64,000 bases of DNA from Zygnema cylindricum (taxonomy: Eukaryota > Streptophyta > Zygnematophyceae > Zygnematales > Zygnemataceae): assembly GCA_037447655.1 (NCBI GenBank), contig JBBHKE010003401.1, positions 62,001 through 126,000 of the forward strand. Reading direction: 5' to 3'. Positions 23,880-34,227 of this stretch are shown piece after piece. Within the stretch, counting starts at the first letter, position 1. The number at the start of each line of letters is the position of its first letter. The position numbers and the translations under genes were made by a program. The notes below the pieces were generated by a model. It searched no databases and was not told where the DNA came from. It worked only from the letters and a program-made list of their open reading frames with translations.

Positions 23880-24480
23880 AGTACATTGTTATTTCCACAC
23901 GCTTAACCCAATATTCAGCCGAGTCCAGATGGCCATTCCCAACAGAATTTCAAATTAAGCTCCTTCAACCACTAACAATGGGAGCTCAATTTTCACACGT
24001 TGTCCTGCGTCATCGGAGAATTCAATTTTCATGGCCTTGATAATCCCATGAACTGGCTCACTGCTGCTGCTTACCGTGCTCAGACAGATGTTGCTTGGGC
24101 AGATTTCTGGTTGGAGTTCCTTGGGCATTTTTTGTAAAGCGGAGGTGGTGAAGAGGTTGGGGAGCGCTCTAGTGTCGACCACGACGTCGTGATATCCTCC
24201 GTATTCATTGAGTTTGAAATTTCCCGTCCGGTTGAGGATCAGCGCCAAAGATAACGTTTTATAATCCCTATCCATCATAGAGGACTTTGGGTCTGCTAAC
24301 CAAAAAGCTGACCTGGGATAATCTGCACGGTCTCTTTTCTCCTCTCCTAAGTGAATCTTCTCCCCGAGGGGCTGTATGAGAGTTTTTTTCGGTAGGTTGT
24401 GGGAAGAGGCCAGTGTTTTCACGTGATCAGATGCCTTACTAACATCACTGTTGGTTTGGAGGAAGGAGGTTGAGTTTTTG
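23880..24480 (-). pseudogene. Retroviral-type aspartic protease upstream of the methyltransferase
   Basis: The minus-strand frame 24422-23955 contains YHDVVVDTRALPNLFTTSAL, the position of the catalytic Asp-Thr-Gly-Ala. Gly is replaced by Arg, so this copy is inactive. The frame runs to LPLLVVEG, and after a stop the second conserved motif follows, FEILLGMAIWTRL (the ILG-x-D/W-x-L signature). The stretch from here to 23640 continues with short frames (VLVCGYFPVYATSSPTELF, RWEEEYNDILLQVAKL) into the methyltransferase, so I infer protease, linker and methyltransferase in that order. Confidence 0.6.
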
Positions 24481-24803
24481 ACGACGAAATGGGGGAACCT
24501 GGCTCCTCCGGTTTTTCCTTCTCCCCCCCCTCTCCTTCCTCACTTTCATTGTTGGATTTCGGCTCAGGGGCGTTTCTGGTGTGTTATCTTCCGAGCGTTC
24601 CGCTTAATATAGTTCGAACCAGTCTTGGTTTTTCTGTTTTTCCTCCTCTTCTTCCTGTTTTCCCATCTCCCTTTGTTTAGTTGTCTTGTAATTCTCAAAT
24701 CTAGGAGGCAATTTCTTCACAGCAAGGGGAGGCGGATTTATCGGTTTGATTTCGAGACCAATTTTGTCGTTCAGAATAACTGCCCTAGGAGAGAAGAGAC
24801 AAA

Positions 24804-25265
24804 GGGAAGCGGTCCTTGGTCACCCTTCGAGGTCTGGCGCTATACCAGTCTTTCGCAATTGTTTTTGCCAAAGAGAAAAAGCCTCGGCTGAAATCTTCAG
24901 AGGTTCCGCCCAAAAATCAAAAATTCCATCGACAAGTGGTGTCATTAACAATTTTGGATTCCGAGATTTGGATATTATCACTATTCTTTGGAATTAGCTT
25001 GGACCTAAAAGTTGTCTTGAAAGCAGGATATAAAGTAAAGTCCTATGTGGCCGTGGAAATCTCACCTGATGCTCGAGCACTCGGTGAACACTGACTACAA
25101 CAGCTTCACCAATTGTATCCTCAGCAACTCCCCATATCCGTCATCTGCAGATCTCACCAAAGCCATCCCCAGAATGAGAATATCTTGGAACCCCATTTTG
25201 CTATGCTGGAGCGAGTAGATCTAGTATAGCGCCCGACCTCGAAAGGTGACCAAGGACCGCTTCCC
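24804..25265. repeat. 41-bp inverted repeat around the methyltransferase fragment
   Basis: The left arm begins GGGAAGCGGTCCTTGGTCAC and ends GGCGCTATA at 24844. The right arm, 25225-25265, is its reverse complement with two mismatches. The arms themselves encode a peptide seen twice (REAVLGH-x-SRSGAI), so they derive from coding sequence of the element. The pattern fits a local inversion or foldback. Confidence 0.8.
24886..25216 (+). pseudogene. Second, inverted methyltransferase fragment
   Basis: Plus-strand translation gives HRQVVSLTILDSEIWILSLF, then VVLKAGYKVKSYVAVEISPD, then after a stop LQQLHQLYPQQLPISVI, ending at LERVDLV. This is the N-terminal half of the same methyltransferase as 22880-23640, through motifs I and II, stopping just before the Pro-Cys motif. 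It is flanked by 41-bp inverted arms (24804-24844 and 25225-25265) with two mismatches. Confidence 0.75.
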
Positions 25266-26930
25266 TATGGGCCAACCCCTTTCTACGTGATTTAGGCGAT
25301 AATGTCGGTCTCTCCACCTTCTCCGAGGTCTTAGCTCTGGCAGCCTCAGACAAAGTTGGGAAGTTCTCAAGAGAAAAGACAGGTGGAGGTGGAGGAGAGA
25401 ATTACCTCACTGGCTGTTCTGGAGGAGTGTCTCAGATGTAACAGCCGGAGGCATCATTCCCTTAAAAAACCACTCTGTGTTTGAAGGTGAGGCAAAGGGG
25501 ACTGATTCTTCGAGCACCAGTGACTCTTCCTCCGGTGAAAACGTAACGTGACTACCGTGCTCCTTAGATCCGATTTCCGGAGCCCCTTTTACTGAGCTTC
25601 TCCCCCTCCTATCGAGTGATGGCTAACGGACACAACTATCAGAACTATCGGTAACGAGAACCCTAACTCCTCCCAAGAATTGAGGGTCCCAAAATATGAA
25701 GCTCCTATCCCCACTAATCCGAAAGAGACAGGTTGATGTTTTCAGTACTGTCGTGATCCGCTGGAAGTCGGCTAAATGCGTCCTCAAAACCCACAGTTAT
25801 TGTACAAAATATTATACCATTCTATTCCGGCGGGACCGCCGCCGAAGCAAAAGGACTAGCAAGGAGGATCAAATAAACTTCCACGCATAAATAATAAAAA
25901 TAAAAAGAATTGGTTGTTTTAGATTTTAACAATATCACCTTTCCCAAAAAAATGGAATAAAAGAGAATTAATAATGATAGCAAAGCAAGCTCAACAAACA
26001 CCTAAAAGAAACGCTGACAACAAGAGGAGACGAAATCTCTCTCGAAGACACCGAAACAGATAAAGCCTCCTTAACTCCTCATGTTCCGCAAACCGGAACC
26101 GGCAAGACCCTTCTCGGTATCCAACAAACACCAGTCCCAAATCGCCCAAACAGGAAAGATAGTGCCAACTACCCAACCAGACTACGACTTCCACAAGGAC
26201 GGATGCAAACCAAGATGACAAAAAGGTCAAAATCACATACAAAACAAAAGTTTTCCAAAAGAAAGTTTGCTGAAATTTCTAAGGTTTTTCTCAAGTGACA
26301 GTATTGAAAACAATAACTTGTCTTCTTCGGCCCTAAGCGCCTTATAAAACAGAATTTGTCCGATTTCAGATCCAAAAGGTCAACGCAATGCAAGGAGCCA
26401 ATGAGCGGAGAGCAATTGCTATCGAAATGACATAGGAAAAATAAATCCGTTTACACTCAAGGCAAAAAGTTTAACTTCAGACTCCGGCTGAATGTGGAAT
26501 TGAGAGTCGAAATTGGAACCACTTATTTACCAAAAAGGTCTGGAACTGGTGTTGGGATCCCATACTTTGACCTAGTGTAATTAATGGACCAGAAGCCAGT
26601 TGAACCTAAACTGAATCCCTACTGACATCTAACAACAAAATCTCAATGACAATCCGAAAAGTTACGTGGCAATCAATAATGTACCCCCCACTAGGGTAAG
26701 CGGGAGCTAGTCCCATGTAACAGAATTGGAATCTGTGAGACAAAATAACTTGGTCGTCCGGCCTCCGTTAGGCGCGAAATAAAGTGCGTTGAGCTTAGTT
26801 TAGAAAATAGAAGAATATCATCGCGCTAGGTACAGTCCTTCCTCCGTAATCAGATGACAGTACAGGGGAGAAATGGCCCGGAAATCCTTGGTAAAATAAA
26901 GGGGTGCCTGTAAAGCACACGAGCTTGACA
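25266..26930. other. Remainder of the innermost retroelement, no clear gene
   Basis: The minus strand from 25600 to 25266 keeps a fairly open, Ser/Pro/Glu-rich frame ending LGHLSRSGAI that resembles polyprotein linker. From 25900 to 26930 I see only short frames without domains. The last 400 bases could be LTR, because the insertion border is at 26930, but I could not match it to the left end. Confidence 0.35.
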
Positions 26931-27609
26931 ATACCTAGTTTTAAAACACATCGCGCATGTGTTTTAAACGTAAGGTTGAAGAAGACGCTTTTTGTTGTGG
27001 AAGTGGGTCAAAAAACACAAGACAACAAATTTTCATACATCTTAAATTCGAGGATGATGCAAATTGTACTCTACAAATTTGCGATTCCTTCGTATGGTTG
27101 CAAATTAGGTAGTACGCCGCTAAGTTTTACAGGAAAACGACTGAAAAAAACCCTTACTTATGCGCATGGGGACATACCCTTAGAAAGATAGGGACACTTG
27201 AAAACCGGGTCAGGCGGATCCGCGCTAAAATACAAAGTAAGTTCGCTAAGTCACAAGTACATGGAGACATACCCTAACTCTGATTTGGGCGTAAATTTGG
27301 GCGTTGAATATATACACCATAAATTGAGTACAAGTACAGAATGTGACAAAGCGTACAGTTTCACGTCATTATGACGTTTGCATTACACGATTTGTTAGAA
27401 CACAGCTACATGAAAACGGCATGTACTAAATGATATATGTGATTTTTTTACTTTTTGCGCCGTCAGACACTGATTGTACGCCACACTATTTAAAACAACA
27501 ATGTGTTAGAGTTATTAACGCTCATTCATATACTCTATTTATAGAGATAGAGTCAAAATTTGGGGCGACGGAATTAGTGTACATAACTCTAATTACGATT
27601 CGCGTTGTA

Positions 27610-28443
27610 CAATGTCGACTCCCAAATTTTGGCACCCTAATTCGTTTCGGATTCGACGTGGCCGGCTGGGTACGAGCCGGGTACAGATTCTGGAAACCGA
27701 ATGCGACCTCAGACTTGTGGTGGCGGTCAGTCCTTGTCGGTATGACGATATTCGAGTAGCGCGATATACAGTCTTCGATTTCGATTGCTACACCGCGAAT
27801 CGCTATTAGCGTTAACAAATATTTAGTGCTAAAGGACAACTAGTGTAATTAGCGCTATTTTGGAATTTGGGGATTTTGATGGAAATTAGTCATTCTAATT
27901 TGTTTGTTAGGATTTTATGTTAACTTCCGTATTATGTCAGTTTCAGTTTACAGTGGACGTTTTTTTGCGTATTTTTCAAAAGTCACGTACAATACGTAGA
28001 AACTGGAAAAAATGGAAAAAATCCACGTATTGAACAACTAGGGTCAAGAGCATGCCTTTAGCGCAGTTCGACGTACGGAAAGCTCTCTCGCACAACCAAA
28101 ACTACGTACGCGAATATCAAATCCCCATGTGACTCGTTAATGACTTTCTCCTGCCACACATGAAACTACAGTAGTGTGTACCTGTAGCTAAATTCAGCAA
28201 GGTACCGATTCAGCTCTTATAAAGACAGGGACTATCCTTTCCAGGGGATATTCCTAGATGTAGGTGCTTCCAGAAGAATTGAAGTTGCCCACGGCTTTCT
28301 ATTCGTCACCCTTCTATTACTGTTCCTCTCAAAGCGTCTCCTCGTAAACTTTCAGTCCAAGACACGACGAGCAAATTTGTCTCTGTCGGAAATCGACCTT
28401 CAATTCATCGGAAGTCTCCCTCTTACTTTCAAAGCCAGCAGCC
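27610..28443. other. Intergenic region upstream of the CX9C gene
   Basis: A TA-flanked inverted-repeat element end (TACACCGCGAATCGCTATTAG) starts at 27789, but its right end was not found, so it is probably truncated. The segment near 27960-28050 shares AAAAGTCACG..GGAAAAAATGG..TTGAACAACTA with the repeat near 33475-33545. The last 230 bases hold the probable core promoter. Confidence 0.45.
28217..28224 (+). promoter_or_regulatory. Candidate TATA box
   Basis: TTATAAAG lies 220 bases upstream of the ATG at 28444, the only good TATA-like word in the region between the inverted-repeat remnant and the start codon. No transcript data support it. Confidence 0.35.
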
Positions 28444-31074
28444 ATGCCTCGCAGCAGTAGCCGTCGTTCTGGTACTTAACCCTAATCCTTTCTGTTTATA
28501 TGTTGAGACGTGCTTTAGGGTTTCTGCACTGCAGTATATGATCCGTGGGGCTAGTTTTGCAATTGGAGGAGATTGTTTTTTCCCTAACTACCTTCGTTTG
28601 TTTCGACAGATAACAGTCATTGCAATTATGCACTGGTTGTATACCGTTTATTTCTGAATATTTGTGAGAGAAAGCTGTTGACAAATGTTTGAGAATGTGA
28701 AACCCTATTACACTAAGTACCTCAGCAATATCCAAATTTCTTCATTGAAGACGCTGATGACCTGTTTTGTTTTTTCTAAATTAATATTCTAACTTTCGGC
28801 ATACTTTCTTGACTGTAAATTCTGGCACCGGCCAGTCCCACTCTCCCTCCCTCCTCTCTATCTCTCTCCCTCGCTTGGAGACCCAGGTCATTTTTCACTG
28901 TGTCAAATTTCGTGGCGTGTTAGTGTAAATGAGGAACAGATCCTGCGGTAGGTAGGCATAAATACATTTGGCGCCAAAGCTTAAAATTTGGAGGAAATGA
29001 TTATAACCATTGGAGACACGTGTCACACCTGCAGCTCCTGCTCCTCGGGCTGCTCCTCGCCCAGTTTCTCGGCCCGTACAGTCTGCGCCCCCCCCAATGC
29101 AAAGTGAGCCTTCTGGGTTCTTTCTGCTGCTCTTAAACTTTTGTATGTGTCTTACAAGTGTTTTTTTTCTCTTAATTTTTCTTTTTGGTTTAAGAACTCA
29201 ATCTTTTCTTCTGTGGTGTTTGTTTGTCTTCTACCGCTTGATGTCGTACGATAAGCCACTTGCAGGGTTCAGTCCTGTGTTAATGTGAACAATCTCTTTT
29301 GTTTACAGTTCGCAGGATGTTTAACTGTCTCTGTACCCTAGGGGTCTCTTTTGCTTTGTCTCAGGTGTCTTTCCAGTCACGCAGTTGTGTGAGTTTTACT
29401 TGCAGGCCAGTCCGCCCATCCTCCAGCTCAGTCACAGCCCTCTGGCCCGGGCATTGTTGGAGGCATGATGGGCATGATTGGACAGGGTAAGTTCAAGCTG
29501 ACTTTCTACTTACGATCCTCCTTGATTCAGTACCAGTCTGCTTGATTTAGTAGGATTCTGCAGTTTTAGGATATGGGAATAACTAGGCTTTTCTTTAGTT
29601 TTCGTATGTTGCTACTTCGTATGTTTTCGGTTAGACCCCATTCAATAGCTTGTTGCTTTGTTTTGAGTATTTTCAAGAAAGCTTTGTTAGAGTGGTGTTT
29701 CAAATTGTTGTTTCTGGTAACAACAGTTGTAAACTTGTTTTCAGCATGTTCAGGCAGAAGATGCCTGGTGTAATTTCCTTGTAGATATCTCCTAAAGTCT
29801 ATTGCTGAAGATTATTTGTTAGCATAATCGGTCATAGGCATTCTCGTCCCTTGTTGTTTCCCCACCATTTAAGATTTTCTCTCCAGCTTGATTTTTTTCA
29901 CCTTGATTCTGCCGATGCATCCTCTGCTTATCTGAAGTTCGCCTGAGTTTTTTTTCTTGCAGGTTTGGCTTTTGGAACCGGCAGTGCTGTCGCCCACAGG
30001 GCTGTGGATGCTGTGATGGGGCCTCGAACTGTGACACATGAGCACAATGGGGCTCCGGAAGCTCCAGCTCCCGCTTCGGCACCTTCTGCTGCTTCTCCGG
30101 GTCAGGACTCATGCGGCTGGCAATCAAAGGCTTTCCAAGACGTAAGTGTGATGTCTTGTCACATCTGCGGGTTGACATTACAGGAGTTATTCATGCTGTG
30201 GTAGTGGACTTTTGTGAAGGCTGTTTTTTTTGTGTTTTTTGAAGTATTGTGGTAGAAGAATCCGATGCAGGTTATTGCACTAACCTGAAAAGGTTGAGGT
30301 GACATTTGTTGTGGTCCCTTGTATTTCTGAAAGGTTTGAGGAGCTCGACCTTGCCTTTAATCCCTGAGGAGAGCATCCTATTGCTAGTAGATGCATGCCA
30401 CACCGTGATTCATTTTTCACCGTTTTTAACACTAATTGGGTGCCAGTTTTTTTGGCACCCTGAACCCAAAGTTGTGTTGATAACACTTTACTTTTTTTGT
30501 TCTGAACATCTATTCTTTAAATGGTCCAAGAACAGCTATGTTAACTGAATCGGAAATATAACACTAATATACCCTCATCGCTAATTAGTTTTCACCAATA
30601 ATGATTTACGGTATAGGTTTCTCTGTGATACTGACCTGTCTGATGCTTCTAATTCAGTCACGGTGGTACATCTTCTCACATTATGGGATGAAGTTCACAC
30701 ATGTATTTTGGATATAGTTGACATACGTATTTTAATTAAAGTTCAAATGTGTTTTTTAGGTGTACTTCACATGTGTATTTTGGTCTTGGGAGGATGCAGT
30801 GTGTCCAGCAAAACACTAGTGAAATCTCCAAATGTCAGTTTTACCTCGACATGCTGAGCGAATGCAAAAAAAACTCAGCTACAGGTATGGAAAGTCTTCC
30901 ATCTGTACCTTTATGGATTTGTAGGCATGTATAGTGCCAGAGATCAAGGTCGTGCAAATTTTTAACCTTTTTTTCTTGTAGTGATTTAATAACAGATTAG
31001 TTTTACGCATTTTTTGTATTTCATGCCCAACTGAGCGAACTTATACTGTCTTGTATGCAGCTTCAACTCTGTAA
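28444..31074 (+). CDS. CHCHD2: Twin CX9C mitochondrial protein, CHCHD2/Mix17/At12Cys type
   Basis: Six exons: 28444-28471, 29035-29103, 29406-29486, 29963-30141, 30800-30884 and 31061-31074, all with GT-AG introns, giving 151 residues (human CHCHD2 is 151). The N-terminus MPRSSSRR is basic, followed by an Ala/Pro-rich stretch that can act in mitochondrial import. A central Gly-rich hydrophobic segment (residues about 46-75, GIVGGMMGMIGQG then GTGSAVAHRAVDAVMG) follows. The CHCH domain has Cys 110-X9-Cys 120 and Cys 131-X9-Cys 141, the two disulfide-forming pairs oxidised by MIA40 in the intermembrane space. The Cys 120 codon begins exon 5, so the reading frame across that intron is confirmed by the motif spacing. 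Animal relatives act in MICOS/respiratory-chain regulation; the plant role is less defined. Confidence 0.9.
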
Positions 31075-32246
31075 GTAAGTTATTTGAGACTACAATTATC
31101 TAGAGGAGTGTGGAAACCATTCCGGGGGAAATGTCTCCTTTATCGACTTACAAAAGATTTCGTGCGGCTGGCATCCATTTATGCCTATTCGTTCTGTGTT
31201 GCCCTCTGGGACTAGTTCCGTAGTTACTGAACCCTGCAATGTATTGAGCATTCATTGAGATTTGGAGACCACCTAGTGTAGAGACTCCTATCCTCTGTAA
31301 CTAAACTGATGCATTAATTCTCATGGACTGACGTAATATGTGTTTTGAGAGTAAAAAATGGTTCTTATGTTATGGTGTTTTGGACAATTGGTGTAAAGGT
31401 GTTTTTACCTGTGAAGACTATTGGTTTCTGTTGGTTCGCTTTTTTCGGCTGTGTTACGTCTCAAATGTGCCTTATGTTATTATCAAAGGAATAAAATACT
31501 AGAGAGTTTGTAAACATACTCGAACGCGTATTGAGATTGACAACCTCATCACAAATTATCTTTTGGAATTGGGATTCTGTTCAGATAGAGAAGGTGGGTT
31601 TTACGAGAAGGTGAAGTTCTCTTTTACACGTGCTGTGTTCTTTTTGGGGGATTATACGCATGACTGCGTTAGAAGTATGGGGACATAACTTAGGAGGATA
31701 AGTGTGATTAGTTCTATGGTTTACCGACTGGCTGTTGAGAGGAAGATAATTTGGGTGTCTGTGATTAGTTTAAAGAGGACTTCATTCTTCTGCTATATAC
31801 GGTTTGGTCCGATGTTGGCATTTTCTAAAACTTTTTTGCCCTGCCCGATCAAGCTGAAGGAGTTTTGCAAACCCTATTCTGGTGGAGTCCAAACAACTGC
31901 CACGTGGCGCTGTTTAATATTGTTTCTAGATGACAGTTCAATTTCACTGATAATACAGAAAATGATGTTCACTTATCGTAAACCTAGTTTGAGAGGGTGA
32001 CAGTGGCAGGAGTTGGCAATGTACCCGTTATGTACAATATATAAAGCACTCTGGAAACAGGCCCTTGCTTGCCCACATTAAAGCTATTGTAGCATCTCAA
32101 TTACATGTCAGAGGATGTGGTGAATTGCTTTTAGTGTTAAGAGTTGTGTTTCTTAGTACTTGTGATTCAACATTTGGTCCCCAATATGGTTGTGGACCTC
32201 GTAACAAAGTAGAATTATATTCTCACTGAAAGTTTATGGAGGGAAC

Positions 32247-32439
32247 TCCACTCCTCGTTGTCATTAGAGTTGAAGTTTATCTGGACACCTAAAACATCTT
32301 TTAGTGCACACTTGTCGGATTGTTTATCCAATTGTTGTTATTGGAAAGCAAGATTCTCATCTATCTATAGAGTTATGGGCAGGGAAAAGATGTTTTAAAC
32401 TGGCGAAAAAAAGTAACACTAATAATGATGAGCGGTGTA
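32247..32439. mobile_element. Inverted-repeat element, about 195-bp family
   Basis: The ends pair imperfectly: CTCCTCGTTGTCATTAGAGTT on the left against TACACCGCTCATCATTATTAG read from the right. Inner words CACTTGTCGGATT and AAGATGTTTTAAACTGGCGAAA recur in the elements at 54491-54690 and 60913-61126. No coding capacity. Confidence 0.6.
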
Positions 32440-33540
32440 GTTCTTGACGAAGCTAATGATTGATGATGTAGTCTTCATTAACAATTGCGTATGCAGTTAC
32501 TCGCGTGGATCAGTTTTGTATGATCTTTGCTTGGCACAAGTTCAAGTCCTGTCACTTTTGTCAACTGCAAGTTCGACCTAAATACATTCATAGGACCGAT
32601 TATGCGCTTGTCAGGCTGATTTTCATGGGATATAAAGGCATGTGTGAACAAAAGTAGCAGTACAAATGTGAAACTTCCGTTTTTGCGTGGTGCTGAAAGA
32701 CTTTGGGTGATGACATATCCCTCGGGAACCATTGATCTTCACGCGCACCATAGCATATTGACGCTGCGTTGCAGTAACTTGCGGCAGCGTCTTAAGAAAC
32801 CCCACACAACGAGAGCCTACTTGGGATTTCATACCATTTGCTTTGGAGATTACCGAGACCTTGAATGCTTCTCTTTCACTCTTGAATGAGTTTGTTTGAT
32901 ATATATATATTTTTTTTCAATCATGCTTTGTATTCTGATAGTTTATTCAAGGTCGGTAATTTCATCTTCCTTTAGTTTTTGTTTGTCAGCAAAAATTTTA
33001 ACAAGTAGAAACTGTCCATGAAAACAGCCGTCCGGAAAATCCTGGTAGTAGCTTTTAATGCTTGCTCACGGTTTCCGGTAACCAGATGATGTTTTGCTAT
33101 TAAAAAAAAAATCGAAATCCTGGCAAAGTTGTACACTGTACGATTGTGTACGTAGTGACGTAGATGCTTGCGCGCAGCCAAAACTTAGTGCAATTATCAA
33201 TTTCCTTAGATTTCTCTACAATGTTATCGGCGCTTTATCAACCGTTTTACGGGACTATACTCATGAAATTGGAAGCTACAATTCCGTAAGTTTCTCGTTA
33301 AATTTCTGTTCAGTTTACCGGACAGAAAGTACTACGAAGTGCAACGTATCTTTTAGTCAAATTCCGTACTTTTTGGTACAATACCGTACAGTTACTGTAG
33401 ATACCGTACAGTTTATGTAAATTATCCGTTCAGTTTACCGGACAGAAAGTACATCGCGCTTTTTTCCGATTTATTCAAAAGTCACGAATTATACGCTTTA
33501 ATCGGAAAAAAGGAAAAAATAGCGCGATTTGAACAACTAT

Positions 33541-33900
33541 GCTTAAGACCCATATTTATTGGTCGCAAAATGAAAAATAATAGTAACAGGGTTGAGTTGC
33601 ACATCGATCGATAGAGAATTAAACGTCATGTCTAAATTTTGAAAAACATTCGGACAAAAAAATATTTTTTAGTGAGTTTTGAGGTAATTTTTGTTTAAAC
33701 CGTCAGATTCGGACGATCGGACGATCTCTGATAAAAGTAGCGATTTAAGAAGATCACATGAAAAGCCCATAACATAACTTACGATAGGACTTACGTTCGC
33801 GTTTTTTTTTTTTTCCAGGTTTTTTTTCCCGCGGAATGTCATCCTACGCCGTGTCAGTTCGCTTAAAATTTTGTCCGGCGGCGGCGCTGTACTCATGATT
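33541..33900. repeat. Dispersed repeat, copy 1
   Basis: Matches 46478-46776 in the same orientation: CTTAAGACCCATAT, TAACAGGGTTGAGTTGC, TTAAACGTCATGTCTAA, AAACATTCGGACAAAAAA, then GCCGTGTCAGTTCGC and TCCGGCGGCG in the same order. No open frame is shared, so it is probably a non-autonomous transposon or solo LTR fragment. Confidence 0.7.
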
Positions 33901-34227
33901 CGGTATTGCCAATCCCAACGCCCCACACACCCTACTCCCAAGTTTTGTCCCTACCATACCATTCACCTCGGGAACTATGGTTCACATGCCCAATTCCTGT
34001 ACCGTAACCTCTTCTCGTCTTTCTCCTCTGTCACCCTTTGTCACCTATATTCATATGTCACGGGCTACATTTGACGCCATTTGTCACTTTCCTAACTGTT
34101 GACGACAGCTTCCCGTTGAAGGATGCGTTCTGTTCTTGCGCCATAGCTTGTCGCCTCGTGTTTCAGCCAGGATCATCTTCAGTCGACACGTGTCTTCATC
34201 CATCGTAATCGCCCTAAAGGAAAAATC

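Larger units (their letters stand above)
20778..26930. mobile_element. LTR-type retrotransposon insertion carrying gag, protease and a DNA methyltransferase
   Basis: This 6,153-bp insert interrupts X2 at a point where X1 is continuous. It begins TGTCGAACG and ends GCTTGACA (TG...CA), with ATAT/ATAC at the two borders as a possible imperfect duplication. It holds Gag-like sequence on the plus strand (21050-22855) and protease plus methyltransferase on the minus strand (22880-24480), so it is rearranged or composite. I could not find a pair of matching LTRs. Confidence 0.55.
20247..27179 (-). mobile_element. Transposon X2, same family as X1, opposite orientation, inside X1
   Basis: Flanked by a TTA duplication (20244-20246 and 27180-27182). 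Its two parts, 20247-20777 and 26931-27179, align end to end with X1 read backwards. The words GCGCGGATCCG, CAACGTCTACAATCTGTGG, AACACATCGCGCATGTG and GTATGTCCCCATGT recur in the expected order. Removing the inner insertion gives about 780 bp, the same size as X1. Confidence 0.75.
19561..27274 (+). mobile_element. Transposon X1 (about 780 bp), interrupted by X2
   Basis: Ends: CGGTATGTCTCCATGT on the left and, read inward from the right, GGGTATGTCTCCATGT. It is flanked by a TAA duplication (19558-19560 and 27275-27277). X1 itself is 19561-20246 plus 27180-27274. A 3-bp TAA/TTA target with short inverted ends is typical of PIF/Harbinger-type elements; with no transposase it would be a non-autonomous derivative. 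The family assignment is an inference. Confidence 0.75.
19433..27609. mobile_element. 0.5-kb TA-flanked inverted-repeat element, split by nested insertions
   Basis: The left end TACACCACGAATCGTAATTAG (19433) and right end reading out TACAACGCGAATCG (27609, minus) are the ends of the same element as 39192-39695 and 47374-47877 (504 bp). Its sequence stops at 19560 and resumes at 27275 exactly where the intact copy is continuous. Between them lie X1, X2 and a retrotransposon. No coding capacity. Confidence 0.8.
31075..34227. other. 3' UTR of the CX9C gene and repeat-containing intergenic DNA
   Basis: A polyadenylation-type AATAAA lies at 31490-31495, about 415 bases after the stop. From 31500 to 34227 I find no gene. 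The short frames have no domains. The region contains an inverted-repeat element (32247-32439), a segment with repeated ACCGTACAGT-like words (33240-33430) and a dispersed repeat (33541-33900). Confidence 0.5.

Noticed and set aside
26169-26393. Minus-strand frames at 25991-26393 as a membrane protein
   Set aside because: Two short overlapping frames in different phases, no start context, inside the retroelement; more likely chance.
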